A stretch of 64,000 nt of DNA from CALCKU01 sp964607445. GTDB taxonomy: Bacteria > Pseudomonadota > Alphaproteobacteria > Caulobacterales > Maricaulaceae. The notes below the pieces were generated by a model. The model saw only the letters and a program-made list of their open reading frames with translations, did no database searches and was not told the origin of the DNA. The stretch lies in the NCBI GenBank assembly GCA_964607445.1, contig CAZSKN010000015.1, positions 1 through 64,000 on the forward strand, read 5' to 3'. The position numbers and the translations under genes were made by a program. Shown piece by piece: positions 15,881 to 24,123 of this stretch. Every line of letters begins with the position of its first letter. Within the stretch, counting starts at the first letter, position 1.

Positions 15881-16756
15881 ATGAAAAGGATCACATTAAA
15901 TCGCAAACTTACACTGGCGGCTATAACACTTGCCACATTGGCAACGCCAGCCCTCGTACACGCACAAAACTACCAAACAGCGGGCTCTGTTTACAATGAC
16001 TGCAAACGATCTGACAAAAACAACCAATTATTAGGCGGCTTACTCGGGGCTGTTGCGGGCGGCGTTATTGGATCGCAGATCGCCGGACGAGGTGAACGCA
16101 CAGAAGGTTCTGTGATCGGCGCCGTTATCGGAACAGCTGCCGGTGCCGGGATCGGGGATGATAACCGCAATTGCACAACAGAAGTCCGGCGTATCTCAGG
16201 TCAGCCTTATAGCGCCAACACCGTCACCTCAGCGCCCAATTATAACTCGGGAGTTGTGAGCGACGGGACATCTTATGGCTCCGGTTCGACATATTCAACC
16301 GCCCCATATAGCGACACAGACACACAACAGCCTTATATTTCTGGCAGTTCAGCAACAGCCTATAGGCCAGCGCCCAGATATAACCAGACGAGCCGACAAC
16401 TCACGGGACGAACCGTTTACACCTCTCCACGATATGTCAGCCCGACATATACATCGCAAACCGCATCTCCTGTGAGATATGCCGGGACTACAACGACATA
16501 CGCCCGTAATTATAATGACCGTAATTATGACTCATATAACAGTGTGCACACCCATTCCGATCATCGGCGTCAAAGCCTATCAAATATCAAATACCGTCTT
16601 GACCGGCTAAGAGCCGAGCGTCGCCTCCTAGAAGATCAATGCCGATATGACCCCTCGCCGCGCCTAGAGCGCCGCATAGAAGATATCGGATATGAAATAG
16701 ACAGGCTTAAGGATAAAAGACGCAGACTTAAAAGAAAACGCCGCGCGCAGTATTAA
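15881..16756 (+). CDS. Secreted glycine-zipper protein 1 with basic C-terminal coiled coil
   Basis: ATG 15881 follows GGAG. The 291-residue product has a signal peptide ending near ALVHA-Q (residues 1-28). Next is a glycine-zipper module (about 47-90: LLGGLLGAVAGGVIGSQIAG, then EGSVIGAVIGTAAGAGIG), a long Ser/Thr/Tyr-rich linker (about 100-220), and a C-terminal region rich in Arg, Lys and Glu that should form a coiled coil (about 225-291). Glycine-zipper 2TM proteins of this type insert in or pack against the outer membrane. It is the first of three neighbours that share the module. Function is unknown. Confidence 0.75.
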   Translation: MKRITLNRKLTLAAITLATLATPALVHAQNYQTAGSVYNDCKRSDKNNQLLGGLLGAVAGGVIGSQIAGRGERTEGSVIGAVIGTAAGAGIGDDNRNCTTEVRRISGQPYSANTVTSAPNYNSGVVSDGTSYGSGSTYSTAPYSDTDTQQPYISGSSATAYRPAPRYNQTSRQLTGRTVYTSPRYVSPTYTSQTASPVRYAGTTTTYARNYNDRNYDSYNSVHTHSDHRRQSLSNIKYRLDRLRAERRLLEDQCRYDPSPRLERRIEDIGYEIDRLKDKRRRLKRKRRAQY

Positions 16757-16814
16757 CCCGCCCGAATGCGGCGTGACTGTCCTATAATGCAACACAAATG
16801 CAATCCAAGTGGAA

Positions 16815-16836
16815 AAGCCCGGAAATCCCGGGCTTT
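16815..16836 (+). terminator. Terminator after glycine-zipper gene 1
   Basis: AAGCCCGG-AAAT-CCCGGGCTT with a run of T, about 58 bases after the stop. Confidence 0.65.
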
Positions 16837-17010
16837 TTACTGCTAAAAGACTTCCCTTTACGGGCGAGTCCTTTTGCCGATAGCCCCAATTTATGGTAAT
16901 TTCCTATGATGGTGCAAAAATTGCACTCAAGGTTGAAGTATGATCGCTATGTCCTGTGGTGGGGCAGATTTATAAAATCTGAGGCGAAAAATGGCAAGAG
17001 GAGCCACATT

Positions 17011-18725
17011 ATGAAGAGATTAGCTTTAGGCGTAGCGATTGCAGCCTTGTCCATAGCACCTGTAGCAAATGCACAGCTTTTTGGAGGTTTTGACAATAAC
17101 ACACTTTTAGGCGGGGCTGTTGGCGCCGGTCTTGGAGGGGCCTTAGGGTCAAATTTAGCGCCCAACGGATTAGGCGATGAATATACAGCGATTGGCGCGA
17201 CATTAGGCGGATTAGCTGGCGCTGGATTTGGCAATAGTCGCAGTAATTTCGGTGGCAATCCTTTTGCGGGTAGCTTTAATCCCGGTTTCAATGGTGGAAA
17301 TCTCCTTGGCGCTGGCATCGGCGCTGGTCTGGGCGGCGTGATTGGCTCAAACCTTGCGGGAAGCGGTGTAAGACAAGAAGGCACAGCCATCGGCGCCCTT
17401 ATCGGCGGCGTAGCGGGCTATGCTCTTACCAATGGACAAGGCAGAAATAATAACGGATTTGCAGGCAACGGCTTTGGCCCGGCCGGCCCTGGATTNNNNN
17501 NNNNNNNNNNNNNNNNNNNNNNNNNNNNNNNNNNNNNNNNNNNNNNNNNNNNNNNNNNNNNNNNNNNNNNNNNNNNNNNNNNNNNNNNNNNNNNNGCAGA
17601 AATAATAACGGATTTGCAGGCAACGGCTTTGGCCCGGCCGGCCCTGGATTAGCCCCTGCTGGCTTTGCCCCTGCTGGCTTTGTAGGTGGACCCGGATTTG
17701 CGCCCGGAGGTTTTACACAGGGCGGATTAATTCCTGCGGGTAATTTCGGTATTCCTGGTGGCCCAGGTTTTGGAGCCGTTAATGCACCGGGCGGATTTGT
17801 GCCGACTGGAATTGGCGGCACTAGTCTTGTGCCGTCTGGTCAATTTGTTAGCCAGACATATCCTGTACAGGGATTTGTGCCCCAAGCCCCCGAGCGTCAG
17901 ACTATCGTTTATGCTCAACCCGAAACACGCGTGCAATATGTTGATCGTGTGCGTACGGTAGAAGTGCCTAAAGAGGTCATACGGACCGTTGAAGTTCCAA
18001 AGATTGTCGAAAAAGAAGTCGTCAAATATGTTGACCGCATCAAGACAGTAGAAGTTCCCAAAGAAGTTGTGCGCACAGTTGAGGTGCCGAAATATGTAGA
18101 CCGTGTGCGCACGGTTGAAGTACCAAAAATCGTTGAAAAAGAGGTCATTAAATATGTTGACCGGATCAAAACTGTCGAGGTCCCAAAAGAAGTCATCCGC
18201 ACTGTCGAAGTGCCTAAATATATTGACCGGGTTAAAACCGTTGAAGTGCCCAAAGAAGTGGTACGTACAGTTGAAGTCCCTAAATATGTAGACCGCGAAG
18301 TCATTAAATATGTTGACCGGATTAAAACCGTTGAAGTGCCTAAAGAAGTGGTGCGTACAGTTGAGGTTCCGAGAATTGTTGAAAAAGAGGTTATCAAATA
18401 TGTTGATCGCCCCGTTATGATGCCTGCACCTGCGCCGGCGACATGTCCAACGGGTACGGTTATGCAGTCTAATTTCACCTGTAGCACGCAGGCTTTTGAC
18501 CTTCCGAGCAATAGCACTGTCCACATTACTGGCGGCGGTGTAGCCGCGTGTCCAAGCGGGACTTCACAACAAGCGGACGGCTCTTGCCTGCAAGCGACTT
18601 CCGGTGGTTGGGCAGCGCCTGCGCCTGTTGCTCCTACAACAAATCATAACCAATATTGTTATAGTGGCGGGTCTAAAATCTATGATAGTTTAGGTCATGA
18701 AATTGGATCGAACTGTAATCACTAA
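17011..18725 (+). CDS. Secreted glycine-zipper protein 2 with VEVP repeat domain, interrupted by a scaffold gap
   Basis: ATG 17011 follows AGAGGAG and starts a signal peptide ending at VANA-Q. The frame is split by the N run at 17496-17595. If the 100 N and one copy of the flanking 55-bp repeat are removed (155 bases), the two parts join in frame as one 519-residue protein. In order: two glycine-zipper modules (about 30-70 and 94-140), a Gly/Pro/Phe-rich linker (about 145-240), a 160-residue repeat domain (about 257-416) with eleven VEVP words alternating with KYVDR and IVEKEV, and a tail with six cysteines, including two CPxGT-type units. The repeats resemble the charged valine/proline repeats of eukaryotic alveolins. 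Function is unknown; an envelope-associated scaffold is a guess. Confidence 0.75.
17441..17650. repeat. Exact 55-bp direct repeat flanking the second 100-N gap
   Basis: Bases 17441-17495 and 17596-17650 are identical and border the N run. Repeat length and layout equal those at 10216-10425. Collapsing to one copy restores the reading frame of the gene (17011 is frame 1; 18725 minus 155 is in the same frame), with no stop codon across the join. This is an assembly artefact, not a biological repeat. Confidence 0.9.
17935..18414 (+). repeat. Coding tandem repeats: eleven VEVP units
   Basis: Degenerate repeats of about 30 bases (10 residues) encode alternating units: R/KTVEVPKE(V/I), RTVEVPK(I/Y)V, and KEV(V/I)KYVDR. 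Codons differ between copies while the protein is nearly identical, which points to selection on the protein rather than recent duplication. The long frames on the opposite strand here are by-products of the repeats. Confidence 0.85.
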
Positions 18726-18749
18726 TTCGGCTTATATATAAGCGTACAA

Positions 18750-18774
18750 AATGGCTCCCTTTGGGAGCCATTTT
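18750..18774. terminator. Terminator between glycine-zipper genes 2 and 3
   Basis: AATGGCTCCC-TTT-GGGAGCCATT with flanking A and T runs, about 25 bases after the stop at 18725. The symmetry allows action in both directions. Confidence 0.6.
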
Positions 18775-18913
18775 CACTAAAACATGTCGTTTTCATAACA
18801 AGATTGTCATGAGCGCAACTGAGGGCGTTCATTGCAAATTCAGATCGCGAGAGGTATATAGGGTCTATTATAGGTGCCAGGGACGGGTGCTGTCACATCA
18901 TATGGAGACCCTT

Positions 18914-19558
18914 ATGAAGACGAAAGTAAGTTTTAAAACCGGAATTATTATTGCCAGTATAACCACACTTGCCCTCGCCCCATTTACCGCCCACGCCCAT
19001 GATAATGGCTTTAATCATCAACACCAAAATAGTAGCAATGGCGACCAACAACTCGTCGGGGCCGCCCTCGGCGCCGTCGTTGGGGGTGTATTCGGTTCAC
19101 AAGTCGCAGCTCCGGGCGCGCGCACGGAAGGCTCCGTCCTCGGCGCTGTGTTAGGCGGTGCAGCGGGTGCCGCTATTGCTGGTGACGGCAGGCGCAATGG
19201 CCGCAGTTTTCGCCAAAATGGCGGATTTACCAATGTCGGCTTTTCCAGTGGTGGATACTCCAATGGCGGATATTATCGCCAACCCGTATATTCCCGCCCC
19301 TATTACGGCGGCAGTTCATATGGTGGCGGATATTACTCACGCCCCAGTGTCAGTGTAAATATTGGCAGAGGTTTTGGTAATCGAGGTTTCAAAAGTGGTA
19401 GCTTTAACCGCGGATTTAGAGGCCGAGGGTTTAACCGTGGCTTTAGAGGCCATGGATTTAACCGCGGATTTAGAAGCCATGGATTTAACAGGGGCTTTAG
19501 AAGCCGAGGCTTTAACCGAGGCTTTAGAGGCCGAGGGTTTCGTGGACATGGACATTAA
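18914..19558 (+). CDS. Secreted glycine-zipper protein 3 with Arg-Gly-Phe repeats
   Basis: ATG 18914 follows GGAG and starts a signal peptide ending at TAHA-H; the longer upstream frame runs through a terminator. The 214-residue protein has a His/Asn-rich start, a glycine-zipper module (about 42-92: LVGAALGAVVGGVFGSQVAA, then EGSVLGAVLGGAAGAAIAG), a Gly/Tyr/Ser-rich linker, and a tail of about 60 residues made of repeated GFNRGFR plus G or S, then RG or HG. Such tails are very basic and flexible, and may bind polyanions or stack through aromatic residues. It shares its module with the two genes upstream. Function is unknown. Confidence 0.72.
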   Translation: MKTKVSFKTGIIIASITTLALAPFTAHAHDNGFNHQHQNSSNGDQQLVGAALGAVVGGVFGSQVAAPGARTEGSVLGAVLGGAAGAAIAGDGRRNGRSFRQNGGFTNVGFSSGGYSNGGYYRQPVYSRPYYGGSSYGGGYYSRPSVSVNIGRGFGNRGFKSGSFNRGFRGRGFNRGFRGHGFNRGFRSHGFNRGFRSRGFNRGFRGRGFRGHGH

Positions 19559-19587
19559 TAGTCCTTATCCGCATTAATGATTTAAAC

Positions 19588-19617
19588 TTAAAAGGCCTCT
19601 TTTTAGAGGCCTTTTTA
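19588..19617. terminator. Bidirectional terminator between glycine-zipper gene 3 and tlyA
   Basis: AAAAGGCCTCT-TTT-TAGAGGCCTTTTT lies between two converging genes and has T runs on both strands. Confidence 0.75.
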
Positions 19618-19625
19618 TGGCTCTC

Positions 19626-20363
19626 TCATTGAACGAAATTTTGCGCAGCATAAAGCAGATATTCTCGATTGCCTGAACCTCCTTTTATAGGGCTGGGCGT
19701 TGTGGCTATAACCGACCAGTTTTGGCCCGCCACCCATGCACAGACATCCGAGAGAACCTGCAAGCACAAACTTTCGGACTTTACCACACCGCCCCGCCCC
19801 AAACCGGTTTTGCCTACTTCAAATTGCGGCTTGACCAATGCGATTAACTGGGCGTTTTGGGCACAGAGTGATAAAGGTATTTCCAGAACTTTCTTTAACG
19901 AAATAAAACTGGCATCTGTTACAATGAGATCAGGCGGCGGCGATATTATGTCATCTGTGAGCGTGCGCGCGTCTTGACCTTCGAGCGAGGTCAGGCGAGG
20001 CTGGTTATGTAAAGACGGATGTAATTGATCATGCCCGACGTCAACGGCAAAGACGTGATGCGCGCCGCGCGATAAAAGCACCTCGCTAAACCCGCCCGTA
20101 GAGCTGCCAATATCCAGACATATACGGGACGCTGGGTCAATTTTGAAATAATCGAGAGCATAGGCCAATTTAATCCCGCCGCGCGACACCCAAGGATGTT
20201 CAGCCTTGGCCTCAATCGTCGCGGATTGAGAAATTTTTTCTGACGGCTTTTTAAGCACACGCCCATTAACCTTGACACATCCGGCTTTGATCGCCGTTTG
20301 CGCGCGTGCGCGACTTTCATAAAATCCATGTTTAACGAGGAAAATATCGGCGCGTTGTTCCAT
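19626..20363 (-). CDS. tlyA: TlyA-family rRNA 2'-O-methyltransferase
   Basis: The 245-residue protein has an N-terminal S4 RNA-binding domain (about 3-65, DIFLVKHGFYESRARAQ) and an FtsJ-type methyltransferase domain. The SAM motif is LDIGSSTGGFSEVLLSRGA, and the PQFEVGK and VKSESL words near the end are typical of the family. TlyA methylates ribose of cytidines in 16S and/or 23S rRNA. It is the last gene of the xseB-ispA-dxs-tlyA run, starting 25 bases after dxs, the usual alphaproteobacterial arrangement. Confidence 0.93.
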   Translation of the reverse strand: MEQRADIFLVKHGFYESRARAQTAIKAGCVKVNGRVLKKPSEKISQSATIEAKAEHPWVSRGGIKLAYALDYFKIDPASRICLDIGSSTGGFSEVLLSRGAHHVFAVDVGHDQLHPSLHNQPRLTSLEGQDARTLTDDIISPPPDLIVTDASFISLKKVLEIPLSLCAQNAQLIALVKPQFEVGKTGLGRGGVVKSESLCLQVLSDVCAWVAGQNWSVIATTPSPIKGGSGNREYLLYAAQNFVQ

Positions 20364-20388
20364 GCCTATAGGCTTACCCTATATCCGG

Positions 20389-22329
20389 TCAGGCCAGAGT
20401 CAGTTGGTTCGCAAAATTCTGTCCCAGAGCTTTAAACACCGTTTCTACAATCGCATCAGCATCAAGCCCTGCCTGAGCATACATATTCGCCGGCGTATCT
20501 TGATCAATAAAAATATCAGGCAAAGTCATTGTACGAATTTTCAACCCGTTATCCAGCCGCCCTGCAGCCGACAAACCCTGTAAGACAAATGCCCCAAAGC
20601 CACCCACCGACCCTTCTTCAATTGTAATCAGAACTTCATGTTCATCAGCGAGACGTTTGACTAAATCCATATCCAAGGGTTTGGCGAAACGCGCATCGGC
20701 CACAGTCGCCGATAACCCAAAACTTTCAAGTTGATCGGCCGCTAGCATAGACTCGCCAAGGCGTGTGCCATAAGATAGCAAAGCCACCCGTGTACCTTCC
20801 CGTAAAATCCGGCCTTTGCCGATCTCCAAGGGTTCAGGCGCTTCGGGTATTTCAATCCCCGTGGCTTCGCCGCGCGCATATCGAAAGGCCGTCGGCCCAT
20901 CATCACGGGCCACAGCCGTGGCCACCATACGTGCAAGATCAGCCTCGTCCGCGGCCGCCATAAGCACAAAGTTCGGCAAACATCCCAGATAGGCAATATC
21001 AAATGCGCCTGCGTGGGTTGGCCCGTCCGCACCGACAAGTCCGGCGCGGTCCATCGCAAACCGGACGGGCAGGTTTTGAATAGCCACATCATGCACAACC
21101 TGATCATAGCCGCGCTGAAGAAATGTCGAGTAAATGGCGGCAAAGGGCTTAAACCCATCAGCGGCTAATCCGGCCGCAAAGGTCACAGCATGTTGCTCGG
21201 CAATACCAACATCGAACATGCGCTCGGGAAACCGGTCTCCAAATAATTTAATCCCCGTTCCGCCCGGCATAGCCGCAGTAATGCCGATGATTTTGTCGTC
21301 TTTTTCAGCTTCTCGGATAAGGCTATTACCAAACACCTGTGTGTAGCTGGGAGCGTTGGGCTTGGATTTATTCTGTTCACCCGTCACAATATTGAACTTT
21401 GACACACCGTGATATTTATCTTCGGAGGTTTCCGCGGGCCTATAGCCTTTACCCTTTTGCGTAACGACATGCACCAAGACCGGGCCATTCGTCATATTTT
21501 TAACATTTTCCAAGACCGGTATCAAAGCATCGAGGTCATGACCATCCACAGGGCCGACATAATAAAAGCCCAATTCTTCAAACCATGTCCCGCCCATAAA
21601 CATGCCGCGCGTATATTCTTCGGCCTTGCGCGCCGTAGCCTTAATCTGACGCGGGGCATCTTTGACGATGGCTTTTCCCGCACCTCGAAGTTTTTGATAA
21701 CCGCCAGAGCTTACCATTTTGGCCAACATATGACTCATCGCCCCGACAGGCGGGGCGATAGACATATCATTATCATTTAAAATCACGATTTGGCGGCTAT
21801 CGGTTGCCCCTGCATTATTCATGGCTTCATAGGCCATACCAGCTGTGATCGACCCATCGCCAATCACGGAAATCACATGACCTTCGCGCCCAGCCAGATC
21901 CCGCGCCGCGGCAAAGCCCATTCCGGCAGAAATCGACGTCGAGCTATGCGCGGCCCCGAAAGGATCATATTCACTTTCCGCGCGTTTGGTGAAGCCCGAG
22001 AGCCCCCCTCCCTGACGCAGGGTCCGAATACGGTCTCTGCGACCCGTCAAGACTTTATGCGGATAACATTGATGTCCCACATCCCATATCAATTTATCTC
22101 TGGGGGTTTCAAATACAGCATGAATAGCAACCGTCAATTCAACGACGCCTAAACCGGCCCCCAAGTGCCCGCCGGTAACTGACACGGCACTAATCACCTC
22201 TGATCGCAATTCTTCGGCTAATTGTTTTAACTCTTCACGACTAAAGCCCCGCATATCGGACGGAATATTGACCTTATCTAACAGAGGGGTTTTAACCATC
22301 GATTCGCTATCCGTTTTAATTATACTCAT
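20389..22329 (-). CDS. dxs: 1-deoxy-D-xylulose-5-phosphate synthase
   Basis: The 646-residue thiamine-diphosphate enzyme joins pyruvate and glyceraldehyde 3-phosphate, the first step of the MEP isoprenoid pathway. It has IWDVGHQCYPHKVLTGR near the start, the TPP motif GDGSITAGMAYEAMNN, and the transketolase-like pyrimidine domain with DVGIAEQHAVTFAAGLA and DRAGLVGADGPTH. Length is normal. It follows ispA by 14 bases, so isoprenoid precursor supply and chain elongation are co-expressed. Confidence 0.98.
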   Translation of the reverse strand: MSIIKTDSESMVKTPLLDKVNIPSDMRGFSREELKQLAEELRSEVISAVSVTGGHLGAGLGVVELTVAIHAVFETPRDKLIWDVGHQCYPHKVLTGRRDRIRTLRQGGGLSGFTKRAESEYDPFGAAHSSTSISAGMGFAAARDLAGREGHVISVIGDGSITAGMAYEAMNNAGATDSRQIVILNDNDMSIAPPVGAMSHMLAKMVSSGGYQKLRGAGKAIVKDAPRQIKATARKAEEYTRGMFMGGTWFEELGFYYVGPVDGHDLDALIPVLENVKNMTNGPVLVHVVTQKGKGYRPAETSEDKYHGVSKFNIVTGEQNKSKPNAPSYTQVFGNSLIREAEKDDKIIGITAAMPGGTGIKLFGDRFPERMFDVGIAEQHAVTFAAGLAADGFKPFAAIYSTFLQRGYDQVVHDVAIQNLPVRFAMDRAGLVGADGPTHAGAFDIAYLGCLPNFVLMAAADEADLARMVATAVARDDGPTAFRYARGEATGIEIPEAPEPLEIGKGRILREGTRVALLSYGTRLGESMLAADQLESFGLSATVADARFAKPLDMDLVKRLADEHEVLITIEEGSVGGFGAFVLQGLSAAGRLDNGLKIRTMTLPDIFIDQDTPANMYAQAGLDADAIVETVFKALGQNFANQLTLA

Positions 22330-22343
22330 TGCTTATAAACCTT

Positions 22344-23231
22344 TTAGCGGTCGCGGTTAAGGACGAAGTCCACTGTGTCACACAAAATGTCAGCTGTATT
22401 GCCAAAGCCATGTAAATTGCGTTTGGCAGTTTCGCCAAGCTCTAAAGCTTTATTTCTTGCCCCTTCTAGGCCTAAAATTGACACGAATGTGGCTTTCCCG
22501 AGATCAGCATCCTTGCCAACCGCTTTCCCCACTATATCGGCGTCGCCTTCAACATCTAAAATATCATCCTTAATTTGAAAGGCTAACCCGACATTTCGCG
22601 CATAAGCACGCAAGGCCTGTTTTTCATCGACATTTGCGCGTCCCAATATGGCGCCCGCCATCACGGCATATTCAATCAAAGCGCCCGTCTTTAAAGCCTG
22701 CAATTGAACAATTATATCTACATTTCGAGCGTGTTCGGAAAGGGTCATATCCATGACCTGCCCACCAATCATACCGTGAACCCCCCCGGCCTTTGCCAGT
22801 TCTGATACAAGCTCTAAGCGAATTCCAGCCTCCCTATCAGTCTTTTCGTCTGCTATAATTTCAAAAGCAAATGTCAATAAAGCATCCCCGGCTAAAGTCG
22901 CTATCGCACTATCATAGGCCTTGTGAACCGTCGGTCTTCCCCGCCGTATATCGTCATCATCCATACACGGCAAATCATCATGAACAAGCGAATACACATG
23001 CAAGCATTCCAAGGCCGATGCCGCCTGCCACACACCGGGGGATTCTGTGCCAAACAACCCCGCAGTTTGCACCATTAAAAAGGGACGCAAACGCTTACCT
23101 CCCCCCAAGACAGCATAGCGCATCGCCTCTATGACTTGTGCTTGTGGGCCGGCAACAGCTGGCAATATCTCGTCTAAAACGATTTCAAGCTTATCAGCCA
23201 CCGTCTTAAGATGATTAGAAAAATTTGACAT
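22344..23231 (-). CDS. ispA: Farnesyl diphosphate synthase (short-chain polyprenyl synthase)
   Basis: The 295-residue trans-prenyltransferase carries both aspartate-rich motifs, HDDLPCMDDDDIRRGRPT (first, with the two-residue insertion typical of bacterial farnesyl synthases) and FQIKDDILDVEGD (second), and GGKRLRPFL near the N-terminus. It condenses isopentenyl and dimethylallyl diphosphate to farnesyl diphosphate. It lies between xseB (18 bases upstream) and dxs (14 bases downstream). Confidence 0.95.
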   Translation of the reverse strand: MSNFSNHLKTVADKLEIVLDEILPAVAGPQAQVIEAMRYAVLGGGKRLRPFLMVQTAGLFGTESPGVWQAASALECLHVYSLVHDDLPCMDDDDIRRGRPTVHKAYDSAIATLAGDALLTFAFEIIADEKTDREAGIRLELVSELAKAGGVHGMIGGQVMDMTLSEHARNVDIIVQLQALKTGALIEYAVMAGAILGRANVDEKQALRAYARNVGLAFQIKDDILDVEGDADIVGKAVGKDADLGKATFVSILGLEGARNKALELGETAKRNLHGFGNTADILCDTVDFVLNRDR

Positions 23232-23249
23232 GATCTAAAGGGCTGCGGT

Positions 23250-23486
23250 TTAAGACGCATCAAATGGAGCCGTCGTCGCGGTTCCATCACTTTTTAAAAC
23301 AATTTTTTCAACCTTTAACTGCGCATCCTTCAACTTGCCTTCGCAATGAGCCTTCAAAGCCGCCCCACGCTCATATACTTTGATACTATCTTCAAGCGGC
23401 GCATCACCACGTTCCAATTTTTCAACAATAGTTTCCAACTCGGCCAATGCCGCCTCGAAACTCATCTCTTTTACGTTTACATCCAT
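23250..23486 (-). CDS. xseB: Exodeoxyribonuclease VII small subunit
   Basis: The 78-residue protein matches XseB: SFEAALAELETIVEKLERGDAPLEDSIKVYERGAALKAHCEGKLKDAQLKVEKI covers nearly the whole length as two helices. With the large subunit XseA, encoded elsewhere, it degrades single-stranded DNA to oligonucleotides. It heads the isoprenoid gene run, 17 bases downstream of the histidine-phosphatase gene. Confidence 0.95.
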   Translation of the reverse strand: MDVNVKEMSFEAALAELETIVEKLERGDAPLEDSIKVYERGAALKAHCEGKLKDAQLKVEKIVLKSDGTATTAPFDAS

Positions 23487-23503
23487 ACGCGTCTAAACCT
23501 TTT

Positions 23504-24091
23504 CTATGTCCCCTCGGGCACTTTGCGAATATAGCGCCGGTGACTCCAATGCAGATCGCCATTTTGCGATACGCATGACCATCCATTTTTCTTCAACTCA
23601 CGTTTTAGCATACGATTAAACCACCCATGGGCTGTCACAAAGATAAATTTGTGGTGATGTATATGCTGCTCCAGTGTTTTCACCATCCTTTTAGCCCGTA
23701 CCTGCGCCTCTTTATGACTTTCCATGCCGTCCGACCAGCCCATATACCAAGATATACGTGCAAATGTCCCCCATGTTTTAGGACGCAGGGTCAATCGCCC
23801 AAGATGCGGTGGCGGCAAGGCCGCCTCAATCAGGTCCGGATCCAAAACATCCGGCGCTCGCCCCGTTACACGTTCAGCTGATTCGCGCGCCCGGCGTAAA
23901 GGGCTACTGATAATAAAATCAGCATTTCTGGCGTGGGTTTTAACCGCCTTTGGGATATTTTGCACCGCAGCCAAGCCGCCAGCGTCATATTGCGTCCACC
24001 ATTCACGATAGCCCTGCCAAGTCAGCCTGACTTTGCGTGACAATGCAGGTTTACCGTGCCTGACAATAACAAGGGTCTGTAAAGACGTCAT
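23504..24091 (-). CDS. Histidine-phosphatase (phosphoglycerate-mutase-like) protein
   Basis: The 195-residue protein has the catalytic VRHGKP word near residue 10, SPLRRARESAE near 60, and a late TAHGWFNRML with the second catalytic histidine. These define the histidine phosphatase superfamily branch 1. Substrate is unknown. It follows lepB by 32 bases and precedes xseB by 17, so it is probably co-transcribed with both. Confidence 0.85.
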   Translation of the reverse strand: MTSLQTLVIVRHGKPALSRKVRLTWQGYREWWTQYDAGGLAAVQNIPKAVKTHARNADFIISSPLRRARESAERVTGRAPDVLDPDLIEAALPPPHLGRLTLRPKTWGTFARISWYMGWSDGMESHKEAQVRAKRMVKTLEQHIHHHKFIFVTAHGWFNRMLKRELKKNGWSCVSQNGDLHWSHRRYIRKVPEGT

Positions 24092-24123
24092 GGGTTCATA
24101 GAGGGTTATATTTCAAAATCGGT

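Noticed and set aside
17727..18526. Two long minus-strand open frames opposite the VEVP repeat gene
   Set aside because: They arise from the repetitive codon pattern of the plus-strand gene, consist of monotone Thr/Ser or Phe/Asn-rich repeats, and have no ribosome-binding sites.
19337..19555. Lys/Ser/Ala-repeat frame antisense to glycine-zipper gene 3
   Set aside because: It is a mirror of the Arg-Gly-Phe repeats on the other strand; composition is low-complexity and there is no start signal.
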